From Hoyosella altamirensis (GTDB lineage: Bacteria > Actinomycetota > Actinomycetes > Mycobacteriales > Mycobacteriaceae), in contig NZ_JACHWS010000001.1 of the NCBI RefSeq assembly GCF_014191505.1, forward strand, positions 868,001-932,000: a stretch of DNA of 64,000 bases, given 5' to 3'. A program made the position numbers and the translations under genes. The notes under the pieces were generated by a model. It was given only the letters and a program-made list of their open reading frames with translations, was not told where the DNA came from and did no database searches. Positions 8,188-17,098 of the stretch are shown here, piece after piece (position 1 is the first letter of the stretch; each line of letters opens with the position of its first letter).

Positions 8188-8835
8188 CTAGCTGAGTTCC
8201 CCGAGTGAACCGATCGAGCCGAAATCGAGGAGGTCCAGCGGCAGATCAGGAAGCACGAACGGCACGGTGGGCAGTGGGCTCACTCCGCTGTTGAGGTAAC
8301 GGTAACCGGGTTCGAGCATGCGGATTTTCTGGACATACGGCCGGGTTTCGGTCGTATAGGCCCCACCGGAGGGCATGCCCCCGGCGCGGGTGATAGCGCC
8401 TAAACCAGCGTTGTAGGCAGCGATTGCGAGGTCGAGCGGGTCGCCGCGGAGTTGTCCGGATCGCACACCGCTAGTGGTTCGGTCGAGCAGATGGCACATA
8501 AATCGGCCCTGTGACATCACGGCGTCGGGAATGCTAAAGGGATCTGCCTTACCATCCCCATCTGCGTCAACACCCCAGATAGCCCAGGTGCCGGGAATGA
8601 ATTGTGCTGGTCCTTGCGCATTGGACCTGCTGACAGCATTCTTCCGGAAGTCGCTTTCTGCGTGAATCTGCGCGGCAAGAAGCGACGCGGTGATTCCGGA
8701 ACATTGCGTTGCGGATTTCTGAAGCCACGGCACATATTCCGTGGGCGCGGTATTAGCCGACGCGGGCGCGGCAAGCGCGAGCGTCGACCCGAGCGCGACA
8801 ATGAGGGAACCGAGAGCGGTCAGCATTCTTTTCAT
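8188..8835 (-). CDS. Secreted lytic transglycosylase (SLT/Rpf-like fold)
   Basis: I choose the internal ATG at 8835 (215 residues) because it opens a clean signal peptide: MKRM, then a hydrophobic stretch ending APASA. The mature part carries the SLT goose-type signature: A-A-Q-I-H-A-E-S-D-F with the catalytic Glu, then Q-G-P-A-Q-F-I-P-G-T-W, and A-I-A-A-Y-N-A-G. A D-A-D-G-D-G-K-A-D stretch looks like a Ca-binding loop. Such enzymes cleave peptidoglycan glycan strands. The C-terminus (about 35 residues) is Pro/Leu-rich and not part of the fold. The frame is open 29 codons further upstream, but no ribosome site supports a longer start. Confidence 0.88.
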   Translation of the reverse strand: MKRMLTALGSLIVALGSTLALAAPASANTAPTEYVPWLQKSATQCSGITASLLAAQIHAESDFRKNAVSRSNAQGPAQFIPGTWAIWGVDADGDGKADPFSIPDAVMSQGRFMCHLLDRTTSGVRSGQLRGDPLDLAIAAYNAGLGAITRAGGMPSGGAYTTETRPYVQKIRMLEPGYRYLNSGVSPLPTVPFVLPDLPLDLLDFGSIGSLGELS

Positions 8836-9210
8836 GGCAAAAAGAAGCTTCGCATGCAGACCGCGTTTATGAATCAGTTTTGACACAATTGAGTAACAGA
8901 GACTTTCTGTGTGCGTGTCCAAGTTGTGTGTCGCCCGCGGATCGTACTAGTAAGCGCTGGGTCTCGGGCGGGCTGAAAGCGGTTGCCCGGGTGAAGGGCT
9001 CGCCAGTGACATACTGTTAACTGCCACCATGGGAATTACACGGTAAAACTGCACGTAAATAACGTAATTGCCAGTTCGAAGAATGACTCGCGAGGCGCCA
9101 AATCAAGGCCCTTGAAACACCTCGTTTGAACCTTGTAAGAGTTGCGCAAGCCGGGATAGTGAAGGGTAGGGGCGTGCAAATTCGCGCCGACATCGCTACC
9201 GTGCACAGGG
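8836..9210. other. 375-bp intergenic region, divergent promoters
   Basis: This gap lies between the transglycosylase start (minus) and the EamA transporter start (plus), so it must hold both promoters. No coding pattern is visible. There is an imperfect symmetric stretch CAGTGACATACTGTTAACTG at 9004-9023. I looked for a c-di-AMP (ydaO) riboswitch, which often precedes wall-lytic genes in actinobacteria, and did not find its conserved blocks. Confidence 0.4.
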
Positions 9211-10125
9211 GTGAGAGTCAACGCAGTTCCAGGCTGGCTACTGGTGCTTCTTGGCGCGAGCCTCTGGGGCACCGCGGGCACCGCCCAGGCGTTTCTGCCC
9301 AGCGAGGTGACTCCAGCACAAACCGCCACCGTTCGTCTCGTTATTGGTGGCGCACTGCTCGGCTTTTTCGTCCTCCTCTTGCGCCCGAAAACAGTCGCGC
9401 CGTCCTCGGTCACGATGAAACGCGGGCTCGTCGCGCTGCTGATCACTGCGTCCGCCGTCTCGATCGTCCTGTTCCAGGTGTGCTTCTTCTCCGGCGTCCG
9501 TGCCACCGGCGTGGCGGTCGGCACGCTGGTGGCCATCGGCTCTGGCCCCGTCTTCACTGGACTACTCGGACTTTTGCTGCGTGAACGAATCACGTCCCGA
9601 TGGATGACCGCGACGGGGATCGTTCTGACGGGCCTGGTGCTGCTGCTCGCGCCCTGGTCGGGCGACCCCGTCGACTGGAATGGCGTGCTTTTCGCGCTCG
9701 GCGCCGGTCTCGCCTACGCGTGCTACACGGTCCTCGCGCGCCTGCTGCTCCTCAACGGTGTGCCCGGCGAAACCATTGTCGCGTCGTTGTTCGTGATCGC
9801 CGCTGTGCTGCTGGTGCTCACTCAATTGGGCGAGGACTTCTCGTGGGTGTTCACCAGCGACGCGCTCGTTGCGGCCTTGTGGCTCGGAGTCGCAGCGACG
9901 GCGATTCCCTATTTTCTGTGGATCAAGGGACTCGCAAGCGTCACTGCGGCGTCGGCGGCGACAGTGACGCTCGCGGAACCGCTTGTTGCCGCACTGCTCG
10001 CCGTGACCCTGCTTGCTGAGCCACTTACGGTGCTTGGCGCGGCGGGGGTGGCAGCCATCATCGCGGGCATGGTGCTCATCGCGCGATCGCCGGGCTCAGC
10101 GCCACGGCAGCACTCGGAAAATTAA
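9211..10125 (+). CDS. EamA/DMT-superfamily transporter
   Basis: The 304-residue membrane protein has about ten hydrophobic segments arranged as two EamA repeats of five (roughly 5-140 and 145-295). The typical G-x-x-W-G motif near the N-terminus reads LGASLWGTAGTAQAF, and the second repeat has the P-Y-F-L-W and A-E-P-L-V-A pattern. Members export amino acids or metabolites. The GTG start is the furthest upstream compatible with the first helix; the ribosome site is weak. The downstream MerR gene starts 49 bp after the stop and has its own palindrome, so it is probably a separate unit. Confidence 0.9.
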   Translation: MRVNAVPGWLLVLLGASLWGTAGTAQAFLPSEVTPAQTATVRLVIGGALLGFFVLLLRPKTVAPSSVTMKRGLVALLITASAVSIVLFQVCFFSGVRATGVAVGTLVAIGSGPVFTGLLGLLLRERITSRWMTATGIVLTGLVLLLAPWSGDPVDWNGVLFALGAGLAYACYTVLARLLLLNGVPGETIVASLFVIAAVLLVLTQLGEDFSWVFTSDALVAALWLGVAATAIPYFLWIKGLASVTAASAATVTLAEPLVAALLAVTLLAEPLTVLGAAGVAAIIAGMVLIARSPGSAPRQHSEN

Positions 10126-10140
10126 CGATTCTCTTCTTGC

Positions 10141-10158
10141 GCTGGAGTGCACTCCAGC
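10141..10158. promoter_or_regulatory. 18-bp perfect palindrome, MerR-type operator
   Basis: GCTGGAGTG and CACTCCAGC abut to form a perfect 18-bp palindrome 17 bp upstream of the MerR start. MerR-family activators bind dyads placed between -35 and -10 with long spacing; GGAGT-CACTCC dyads are common upstream of MerR-controlled aldo/keto reductase genes. Flanking TTGC and TTAG could be weak -35/-10 elements. Autoregulation of the MerR-AKR pair is inferred. Confidence 0.7.
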
Positions 10159-10174
10159 ACTTAGCGTTGTCGGT

Positions 10175-10609
10175 ATGAGTGAGTTGCTCGGCATTGCTGA
10201 CGTTTCGGAGCGCACAGGGCTCAGCAAGGACACATTGCGCTGGTACGAGAATGAGGGGCTGATCCCGCACGTCTCCCGGGGCACCCACGGACGGCGCCGG
10301 TACGACGAGCCGACCATCCGCATGATCGAACTGCTGGTCCGGCTGCGCCGTACGGGGATGCCAGTCAAACAGATGAAAGCCTTTGTCGAAATGGTGTCGG
10401 CGGGCGCTGAGACCCACGGCCGTCGGATGCAACTCCTGACAGACCACCGCGAGGAGGTTCTCTCGCGAATCCGTGAACTGCTCCTCGATGTCGACGCTAT
10501 TGAGGAAAAGATCGACCACTATTCGCGGCTGATCGCCGAGGGGCGTGACTGCGGGGAGACCCCTATTCGCGACGCGAACGTACGATCCGAACAGAGGAGA
10601 ACAGAATGA
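10175..10609 (+). CDS. MerR-family transcriptional regulator
   Basis: I use the ATG at 10175 (144 residues) rather than the longer open frame, because it starts just before the winged helix-turn-helix: GIADVSERTGLSKDTLRWYE, then E-G-L-I-P and R-R-R-Y. The N-terminal 70 residues are the DNA-binding domain. The rest is a long dimerisation helix (about 75-120) without the Cys cluster of metal sensors, so it probably senses an organic electrophile or aldehyde. The stop overlaps the next ATG (ATGA), coupling it to the aldo/keto reductase. The 18-bp palindrome just upstream is the likely operator. Confidence 0.93.
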   Translation: MSELLGIADVSERTGLSKDTLRWYENEGLIPHVSRGTHGRRRYDEPTIRMIELLVRLRRTGMPVKQMKAFVEMVSAGAETHGRRMQLLTDHREEVLSRIRELLLDVDAIEEKIDHYSRLIAEGRDCGETPIRDANVRSEQRRTE

Positions 10610-11628
10610 CGGTGTCCCAGATCGAACTCGGGGACGGCCTGGTGGTCAGCAAACTCGGCTTCGGCGGTATGGCGCTCACTCACGTCTACGGTGAAACGGA
10701 ACCCGAAGAAGCACTGAAGACGCTCCACGCAGCGATTGACGCGGGGGTGACGCTGCTCGACACTGCCGACGTCTATGGCAAGCCCCAGCCCGGGGCTGTG
10801 GGGCCAGCTGGCACGAACGAGGAACTCATCGCGCAAATTCTGGACGTGCGCCGCGACGAAGTTCAGATCGCGACGAAGTTCGGTATCACCGGACAGGTGG
10901 GGCCAGGTGTCGGCACGCGCGGAGACCGTGACTATGTGCGCGAGGCGTGCGAGGCGTCACTGCGGCGGCTGGGAACCGACGTCATCGACCTGTACTACAT
11001 GCACCGCCGGGAGCTTGCCCGGCCGATTGGTGAAACTGTCGCTGCGATGGCCGAACTCGTACAAGAGGGCAAGGTCCGGCACCTCGGGCTGAGCGAAGTC
11101 ACCGCAACTGAGCTCCGTGAGGCATCCGCTGTGCATCCGATTGCGGCCGTGCAGAGTGAGTGGAGTGTGTGGAGCCGCGACGTGGAGCGCGAGGTAGTGC
11201 CGACAGCGATAGAACTGGGCACAGGGTTTGTGCCGTACGCGCCGCTCGGTCGCGGCTTCCTCACTGGAACACTCACGCGAGACGCTGTGGCTTCAAGCAT
11301 GCGTGCCGGGCAGGCGCGGTTCGATACGAACTTCGGCGCCAACCAGAAAGTTGTGCACATCATCCGTGAAGTCGCCGACGAGCTTGGGGCGACCCCCGCA
11401 CAAATCGCCCTCGCCTGGCTTTACGCGCAGGGTGAGCGGCTCGGCATTCCGGTAGTACCGATCCCCGGCACGCGCAGTGCTGCGCGGGTCCGGGAGAACG
11501 CTGCCGCGACAACGATCGCACTGTCGGGTGATCAGCTCGCGCGGCTCGACAGTGCGTCCGATCTCGTAGAGGGTGGCAGAAATCTGAGCTTTGCGAGTGA
11601 CGACTGGATATCCGCGGGCCGCGAATAG
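10606..11628 (+). CDS. Aldo/keto reductase
   Basis: The 340-residue TIM-barrel protein has the AKR catalytic tetrad: Asp in LLDTADVYG with Tyr four residues later (about 48-55), Lys in ATKFG near 88, and His in YYMHRR near 129. The NADPH-binding end of the barrel has V-P-I-P-G-T-R near 290. It is similar to the YakC/AKR13-type reductases that detoxify aldehydes such as methylglyoxal. Its ATG overlaps the stop of the MerR gene. Together they form a sensor-enzyme pair probably induced by the reductase's own toxic substrate. Confidence 0.94.
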   Translation: MTVSQIELGDGLVVSKLGFGGMALTHVYGETEPEEALKTLHAAIDAGVTLLDTADVYGKPQPGAVGPAGTNEELIAQILDVRRDEVQIATKFGITGQVGPGVGTRGDRDYVREACEASLRRLGTDVIDLYYMHRRELARPIGETVAAMAELVQEGKVRHLGLSEVTATELREASAVHPIAAVQSEWSVWSRDVEREVVPTAIELGTGFVPYAPLGRGFLTGTLTRDAVASSMRAGQARFDTNFGANQKVVHIIREVADELGATPAQIALAWLYAQGERLGIPVVPIPGTRSAARVRENAAATTIALSGDQLARLDSASDLVEGGRNLSFASDDWISAGRE

Positions 11629-11695
11629 TGTAAAGCTCAGTCAAAATAACAGGGTGCAGGGAACTGGGTCAGCGGTGTACTCGTAGGCTCGGAGG

Positions 11696-13420
11696 GTGCT
11701 GCTTTCCCTACTGAGAACGTACCTGGCAGCGCATCGGAGGGCGCTCGCGGGAATTGTCGTGCTGCAGTTCGTCGGTGCCTTCGCTGCGCTGTTTTTGCCC
11801 CGGCTGAACGCGGACATCATCGACTTCGGCGTCACCCGCGGCGACATCCCGTACATCGTGCGGGTTGGTGGCGTGATGCTCGCCGTGGCCGCAGTGCAGA
11901 TCGTCTGCCTGGTCGGTGCGGTGTACCTGTCGGCGAAGACAGCGACCGCAGTCGGGGCTGCGGTGCGGCGGGATGTGTTCCGCCGCGTCAGCGGGTTCTC
12001 TGCCCGTGAGATGGGGCTCTTCGGTGCGCCGTCGCTCATCACCCGCAACACCAACGATGTCCTTCAGGTGCAGACCCTGATCATGATGGTGCTGACCATG
12101 CTCGTTCTGGCTCCAGTGATGTGTGTTGGCGGCATCATCATGGCCGTGCGGGAGGAAATCCGGCTGTCGTGGCTGATCGCCGTAAGTGTGCCTGCACTCG
12201 CGTTCACGATGGGTTTCATCATCGCGAAGATGATCCCGGCCTACCAGGTCATGCAATCGCGAATTGACACCGTGAACCGGGTGCTGCGCGAACAGATCAC
12301 CGGAGTGCGGGTGGTGCGTGCGTTCGTGCGAGAACCCTGGGAGATGAAGCGGTTCGCCCACGCCAACAACGAACTGACCGACACCGCGCTCCGTGTTGGC
12401 CGGCTATTGGCGATCGCGTTCCCAGCGGTCATGCTGATCTTGAACGTGACATTTGTCGGCGTGATCTGGTTTGGCGGCATCGAGATCAGTGCTGGACGAA
12501 TGCAGGTCGGCTCGCTGACAGCAATGATCAACTACTTGATGCTCATCCTGATGTCCATCATGTTCGTCACGTTCATGGCGTCACAGGTACCGCGCGCGGC
12601 TGTCTGCGCGGACCGAATCATGGAAGTGCTCCGCACGCCCTCGTCGATCATCTACCCGGCTGACCCTGTCACGGCAATGCCGACGCCTGGCACCGTTGAA
12701 TTCCGCGACACCACCTTCTGTTACCCCGGTGCGGAAAAGCCAGTCATCGAGAACATTTCGTTCACCGTCACACCCGGCACGACGACGGCCCTCATCGGCG
12801 CGACCGGATCAGGGAAATCCACCGTCCTGCACCTCATCCCGCGGTTGATAGACGCGACGAGCGGTGCTGTTGTCGTCGGCGGGGTCGATGTCCGCGATCT
12901 CGACCCCCCGGTACTTCGATCATCGTTGGGATACATTCCGCAGCGGGCCTTCCTGTTCTCGGGCACTATCGCGACGAACCTGCGCTACGGCAAGCCTGAC
13001 GCCACCGACAGCGAACTATGGGAAGCACTGGAGATCGCGCAAGCGGCGGACTTCGTGAAGGCAATGCCCGATGGCCTCGACACCGCCGTGGCGCAGGGTG
13101 GTACGACAGTGTCGGGCGGGCAGCGCCAGCGGCTCGCGATCGCCCGGGCGCTGGTACGCAAACCCAGCGTCTACCTCTTCGACGACTCGTTCTCAGCGCT
13201 CGACGTCGCCACCGACGCGCGACTGCGCGCCGCGCTCGAACCGCACACGCGCAACTCTGCCGTCCTGATCGTCGGCCAGCGCATCGCCACTATTAAGAAC
13301 GCCGACCAGATCCTCGTGCTCGAAGGCGGACGTATCGTCGGCCTCGGTACGCACGACCAGCTTGTTCACACTTGCGCCGAGTATCGGGAAACCGTCGAGT
13401 CACAGATGGTGGTCCAATGA
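11696..13420 (+). CDS. ABC exporter half-transporter, subunit with degenerate ATP site
   Basis: This 574-residue protein has six transmembrane helices (about 15-300) followed by a nucleotide-binding domain. Walker A is GATGSGKST near 365 and the signature VSGGQ is intact. Walker B reads Y-L-F-D-D, with Asp where the catalytic Glu belongs, and the switch loop has Gln (IVGQRIATI) in place of His. Both changes mark the degenerate-site subunit of heterodimeric exporters such as TM287/288 or LmrCD. The partner gene follows after 10 bp. The GTG start sits almost against the only GGAG, so the exact N-terminus is uncertain. The substrate is unknown; multidrug or lipid export is typical. Confidence 0.93.
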   Translation: MLLSLLRTYLAAHRRALAGIVVLQFVGAFAALFLPRLNADIIDFGVTRGDIPYIVRVGGVMLAVAAVQIVCLVGAVYLSAKTATAVGAAVRRDVFRRVSGFSAREMGLFGAPSLITRNTNDVLQVQTLIMMVLTMLVLAPVMCVGGIIMAVREEIRLSWLIAVSVPALAFTMGFIIAKMIPAYQVMQSRIDTVNRVLREQITGVRVVRAFVREPWEMKRFAHANNELTDTALRVGRLLAIAFPAVMLILNVTFVGVIWFGGIEISAGRMQVGSLTAMINYLMLILMSIMFVTFMASQVPRAAVCADRIMEVLRTPSSIIYPADPVTAMPTPGTVEFRDTTFCYPGAEKPVIENISFTVTPGTTTALIGATGSGKSTVLHLIPRLIDATSGAVVVGGVDVRDLDPPVLRSSLGYIPQRAFLFSGTIATNLRYGKPDATDSELWEALEIAQAADFVKAMPDGLDTAVAQGGTTVSGGQRQRLAIARALVRKPSVYLFDDSFSALDVATDARLRAALEPHTRNSAVLIVGQRIATIKNADQILVLEGGRIVGLGTHDQLVHTCAEYRETVESQMVVQ

Positions 13421-13430
13421 CAGGAGCGCG

Positions 13431-15350
13431 ATGACCAGGCCAATGGCGCCCGCCACCACACCGGGCAACCCGAACGACCGCGCCAGCCAGTTCGTGCCCA
13501 CCGTGCGGCGCTTGTTTCGCCGGCTGGTGCCGCGCAAAATCGCACTGATCGCTGTACTCGCCTGCACCGTCACGTCCGTCGCGCTGAACGCGATCGGTCC
13601 CCGCATCCTCGGCTGGGGCACCGACATCATCTTCAACGGCGTGATCGGACGCGATCTTCCCGCCGGGCTCACCCGTGACGAAGCGGTGGCGCAACTCCGC
13701 GCCGAAGGACGCGACACATTCGCGGACATGGTGTCCGGTATGACTCTTGTCCCCGGTTCAGGTGTCGATTTCAGCGCGCTTGCGCGGGTGCTGTACCTCG
13801 CGCTCGCGATCTACTTAATGGCATCGCTGTGCGCCTGGGCATCCGGCTACATCCTGAACATTGTGGTGCAGAGCGTCATCCGCCAGCTGCGGGCTGACGT
13901 GGAGGGAAAGGTGCATCGCCTGCCGCTGGTCTACTTTGACCGGCACCAGCGTGGTGACGTTCTGAGTCGTGTCACCAACGACATCGACAATCTCTCACAG
14001 AGCTTGCAGCAGACGATCAGCCAGATGCTGAACTCGCTGCTCACAGTTGTCGCGGTGCTAGCGATGATGGTGTGGATATCGCCGCTGCTCGCCGTGATCG
14101 CACTGCTGACGGTTCCCGCCGCGATGGTGGTGACGGCACTTATCATGCGCCGGGCGCAGCCGCACTACGCTGGCCAGTGGCGTCACACCGGCAAACTCAA
14201 TGGGCACGTCGAAGAGTCGCACACCGGCCACGAACTCGTTCTCGCGTACGGCCGTGAAGAGGACGCACAGCAGGTGTTCGATGCGCACAACGAGAAGCTG
14301 CAGCTGTCCGCGTTTAAAGCGCAGTTCCTGTCTGGGCTGGTTATGCCCATGATCCAGTTCCTGGGGAACCTCAACTACGTCCTTGTCGCGGTGATCGGTG
14401 GCATGCGCGTGGCCAGCGGTTCGATGAGTCTCGGTGAGGTGCAGGCCTTCATCCAGTACTCACGCCAGTTCACGCAGCCGCTGTCGCAACTCGCGTCCAT
14501 GGTGAGCGTCCTGCAGTCCGGCGTCGCGTCGGCTGAGCGAGTGTTCGAATTGCTCGACGCCGAAGAAGAAACCGCTGACCCGGTCGATGAGCAGATAATC
14601 GCCGACCCGCGTGGACACGTCGAGTTCGACCACGTGTCGTTCCGCTACCGGCCCGAACAGCCGCTCATCGACGACCTGTCGCTGACAGTGGAGCCAGGGC
14701 AGATGGTCGCCATCGTCGGCCCTACCGGCGCGGGAAAAACGACGCTCGTGAACCTGTTGATGCGCTTCTACGACATCGATTCGGGATCGATCCGCATCGA
14801 CGGTATCGACACCCGCCGAATGAGTCGCGCCGAATTGCGTTCCCGCATCGGAATGGTCCTGCAAGACACGTGGCTCCTCGGTGCGTCCATCAGAGACAAC
14901 ATCCGGTACGGCGCGGACATCACCGATGACGCTGCGGTGATCGCTGCGGCGAAAGACAGTTATGTCGACCGGTTCACACGCACACTGCCCGACGGGTATG
15001 ACACGGTGCTCGATGAAGAGTCCGGGAACGTCAGCGTGGGGGAGCAGCAGCTCATCACGATCGCGCGGGCTTTCGTCTCAGAGCCGCAGATCCTGATCCT
15101 CGACGAAGCGACATCGTCCGTGGATACCCGCACGGAACTGCTGATCCAGCAAGCAATGGCACGGCTTCGCGCCGACCGCACAGCGTTTGTGATCGCCCAT
15201 CGGCTGTCAACCATTCGGGACGCGGACGTCATTCTCGTCATGGAGGACGGGCGCATCGTCGAACAAGGCTCCCACGACGACTTGATCGCAGCACGCGGCG
15301 CCTACCACCGGCTGTACATGAGTCAGTTCGCCGCGGCAGTCACGGAATAA
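13431..15350 (+). CDS. ABC exporter half-transporter, catalytic partner subunit
   Basis: The ATG at 13431 follows a clear AGGAG and gives 639 residues; the open frame reaches 69 bp further upstream into the previous gene. Six transmembrane helices span about 30-360, with a roughly 65-residue insertion after helix 1 at about 65-110. Walker A is GPTGAGKTT, Walker B is L-I-L-D-E with the catalytic Glu, and the switch His is present (IAHRLSTI). The signature is altered to SVGEQ. Together with the preceding subunit this makes one competent and one degenerate composite ATP site. The two genes are 10 bp apart and surely form one exporter. Confidence 0.94.
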   Translation: MTRPMAPATTPGNPNDRASQFVPTVRRLFRRLVPRKIALIAVLACTVTSVALNAIGPRILGWGTDIIFNGVIGRDLPAGLTRDEAVAQLRAEGRDTFADMVSGMTLVPGSGVDFSALARVLYLALAIYLMASLCAWASGYILNIVVQSVIRQLRADVEGKVHRLPLVYFDRHQRGDVLSRVTNDIDNLSQSLQQTISQMLNSLLTVVAVLAMMVWISPLLAVIALLTVPAAMVVTALIMRRAQPHYAGQWRHTGKLNGHVEESHTGHELVLAYGREEDAQQVFDAHNEKLQLSAFKAQFLSGLVMPMIQFLGNLNYVLVAVIGGMRVASGSMSLGEVQAFIQYSRQFTQPLSQLASMVSVLQSGVASAERVFELLDAEEETADPVDEQIIADPRGHVEFDHVSFRYRPEQPLIDDLSLTVEPGQMVAIVGPTGAGKTTLVNLLMRFYDIDSGSIRIDGIDTRRMSRAELRSRIGMVLQDTWLLGASIRDNIRYGADITDDAAVIAAAKDSYVDRFTRTLPDGYDTVLDEESGNVSVGEQQLITIARAFVSEPQILILDEATSSVDTRTELLIQQAMARLRADRTAFVIAHRLSTIRDADVILVMEDGRIVEQGSHDDLIAARGAYHRLYMSQFAAAVTE

Positions 15351-15360
15351 ACCACTTGCG

Positions 15361-15376
15361 TGCGGCCCGCGCCGCA
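15361..15376 (+). terminator. GC-rich hairpin after the ABC exporter genes
   Basis: TGCGGC (15361-15366) pairs with GCCGCA (15371-15376) around a CCGC loop, 11 bp after the exporter stop. It lacks a T-run, so it could equally be part of the leader of the downstream ABC-F gene. Confidence 0.35.
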
Positions 15377-15469
15377 GGCACACTCGACGACATGAAGAGC
15401 TGACACCTGTCGTTCCCGCTGTGCGCATCACCTGCCCGGCGGGTTGTCCGTACCGACGGATGGGTGTCT

Positions 15470-17098
15470 ATGCCTCACGAAATTCTGCGCGCAATTGATC
15501 TTGTCAAGATTTATGATGGACGCCGCGTCATCGATGGACTGAGCCTCACTGCTTCGCCAGGTGAGCGCATCGGCCTGGTCGGTGAGAACGGCGCAGGGAA
15601 GTCAACGCTCCTCAGGCTGCTCGCGGGGGTTGAAGAGCCTGACGGCGGCACCCTCGAACGCCCTTTGGATTCAGGGTTTCTCGCTCAGGAGCTGCCGTAC
15701 TCTCCGGAGACGACACTCCAGGAAGCAATCGACGACGCGCTGGCGCTCACGCTGCAGCTCTCTGCCGAACTTTCACTCACTGCAGCTGAACTCGCAGACA
15801 AACCGGATGATCCCGTAATGCTTGCGCGCTACGGAGCCCTTCTGTCCCGCGCCGAAGAAACCGGGTTGTGGGACGCTGAGAGCAGAGCGGAGAAGGTCCT
15901 CGATCGGCTCGGTCTCAGCGGGATCGCCCGGACGACACCCCTTCAGGCCATTTCGGGCGGGCAGCGGTCCCGGCTCGCGCTCGCGGTGCTGCTGATCCGG
16001 CAGCCACGTGCGCTCCTGCTCGACGAGCCGACAAACCACCTGGACGAAACAGCGACAACGTTCGTCGAGGAGCATTTACGCACGCTGCCCGGCACCGTTG
16101 TTCTCGCGTCCCACGACCGCGCCTTCCTCGATGCGGTGTGCACGACGGTGATTGATCTCGACCCGTCACGCGGCGGCGTGACCCGCTACGGCGGCAGCTA
16201 TTCGCACTATCTGTCCGAGAAGCAGAAGGAACGCGTCAGGTGGGAACAGCAGTATGCGGCCGAACAAGCGGAACTGCACGAGCTGGAACACTCGGTCACT
16301 GTCACCGCACGCGAGGTCAGTCACGGCCGCCCGATGCGGGACAACAACAAACTCGGCTACGACCGCTTAGGCGGCCGGGTCGAGAAACAAGTATCCCGAA
16401 GGGTGCGCAATGCGCAGCGCCGTCTTGACGAACTGGAACGCGACCAGGTTGCGGCACCGTCCCAGCTCCTTAAATTCCGCGCGTCCCTGACAAGTGCCAG
16501 CGTCATCGAGGAGCCCGCGCTCACGGCGACCGACGTTGTTGTGCCGCGAAGGCTGACGATCGAGGCGCTCGAGATCACCAGTTCGGAACGTCTGCTGGTA
16601 ACAGGTCCGAACGGAGCCGGGAAGTCGACGCTGCTGAGTGTGCTCGCGGGGACCCTGCAGCCCACGTCCGGATCAGTGAAGGTGGCTGACGGGGTGACCC
16701 GGAAAATGCTGCTTCAAGACGTCTCGTTCATCCGGGCGCATCGCAGCGCGTCGCTCGTCTACCGGGAACACGCTGGCGACGACGTGCCGAGCCTCATGGA
16801 ACTGGGCTTACTCACCGCGACGCAAGCTGACTCATCCGTCGCGCACTTGTCGGTTGGGCAGCGGCGCAGACTCGCACTCGCGATTCTGCTCGCCAGCCCG
16901 CCCGATGTCTTGCTGCTCGACGAACCGAGTAATCACCTGTCACTACGGCTGGTGGAGGAACTCGAAGATGCTTTCGATTCGGCTCCCGGCGCTCTGATTG
17001 TCGCTTCGCACGACAGATGGCTGCGGAAACGGTGGGATGGTCGCGAAGTCCGTTTGCTGAACGGAACTGCTAAGGAGTTCGTTCCGCTGTCTGCGTGA
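15470..17098 (+). CDS. ABC-F family ATPase (ribosome-protection/translation factor type)
   Basis: Two ATP-binding domains lie on one soluble chain of about 542 residues with no membrane helices. Domain 1 has GENGAGKST near 40, ISGGQRSR near 165 and LLLDEPTNHLD near 190. Domain 2 has GPNGAGKST near 385, LSVGQRRR (altered signature) and LLLDEPSNHLS. A charged linker at about 240-310 would reach the ribosomal peptidyl-transferase centre. ABC-F proteins either protect ribosomes from antibiotics or assist stalled translation. The divergent second domain fits a resistance-type member, but this is not proven. I prefer ATG 15470 because GACGGA lies 9 nt before it; a GTG two codons upstream is possible. 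The last 29 bp overlap a convergent gene. Confidence 0.9.
   Translation: MPHEILRAIDLVKIYDGRRVIDGLSLTASPGERIGLVGENGAGKSTLLRLLAGVEEPDGGTLERPLDSGFLAQELPYSPETTLQEAIDDALALTLQLSAELSLTAAELADKPDDPVMLARYGALLSRAEETGLWDAESRAEKVLDRLGLSGIARTTPLQAISGGQRSRLALAVLLIRQPRALLLDEPTNHLDETATTFVEEHLRTLPGTVVLASHDRAFLDAVCTTVIDLDPSRGGVTRYGGSYSHYLSEKQKERVRWEQQYAAEQAELHELEHSVTVTAREVSHGRPMRDNNKLGYDRLGGRVEKQVSRRVRNAQRRLDELERDQVAAPSQLLKFRASLTSASVIEEPALTATDVVVPRRLTIEALEITSSERLLVTGPNGAGKSTLLSVLAGTLQPTSGSVKVADGVTRKMLLQDVSFIRAHRSASLVYREHAGDDVPSLMELGLLTATQADSSVAHLSVGQRRRLALAILLASPPDVLLLDEPSNHLSLRLVEELEDAFDSAPGALIVASHDRWLRKRWDGREVRLLNGTAKEFVPLSA

Noticed and set aside
8836..9210. Possible c-di-AMP riboswitch upstream of the lytic transglycosylase
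   Set aside because: The position is typical, but the conserved sequence blocks are not found on the minus strand.
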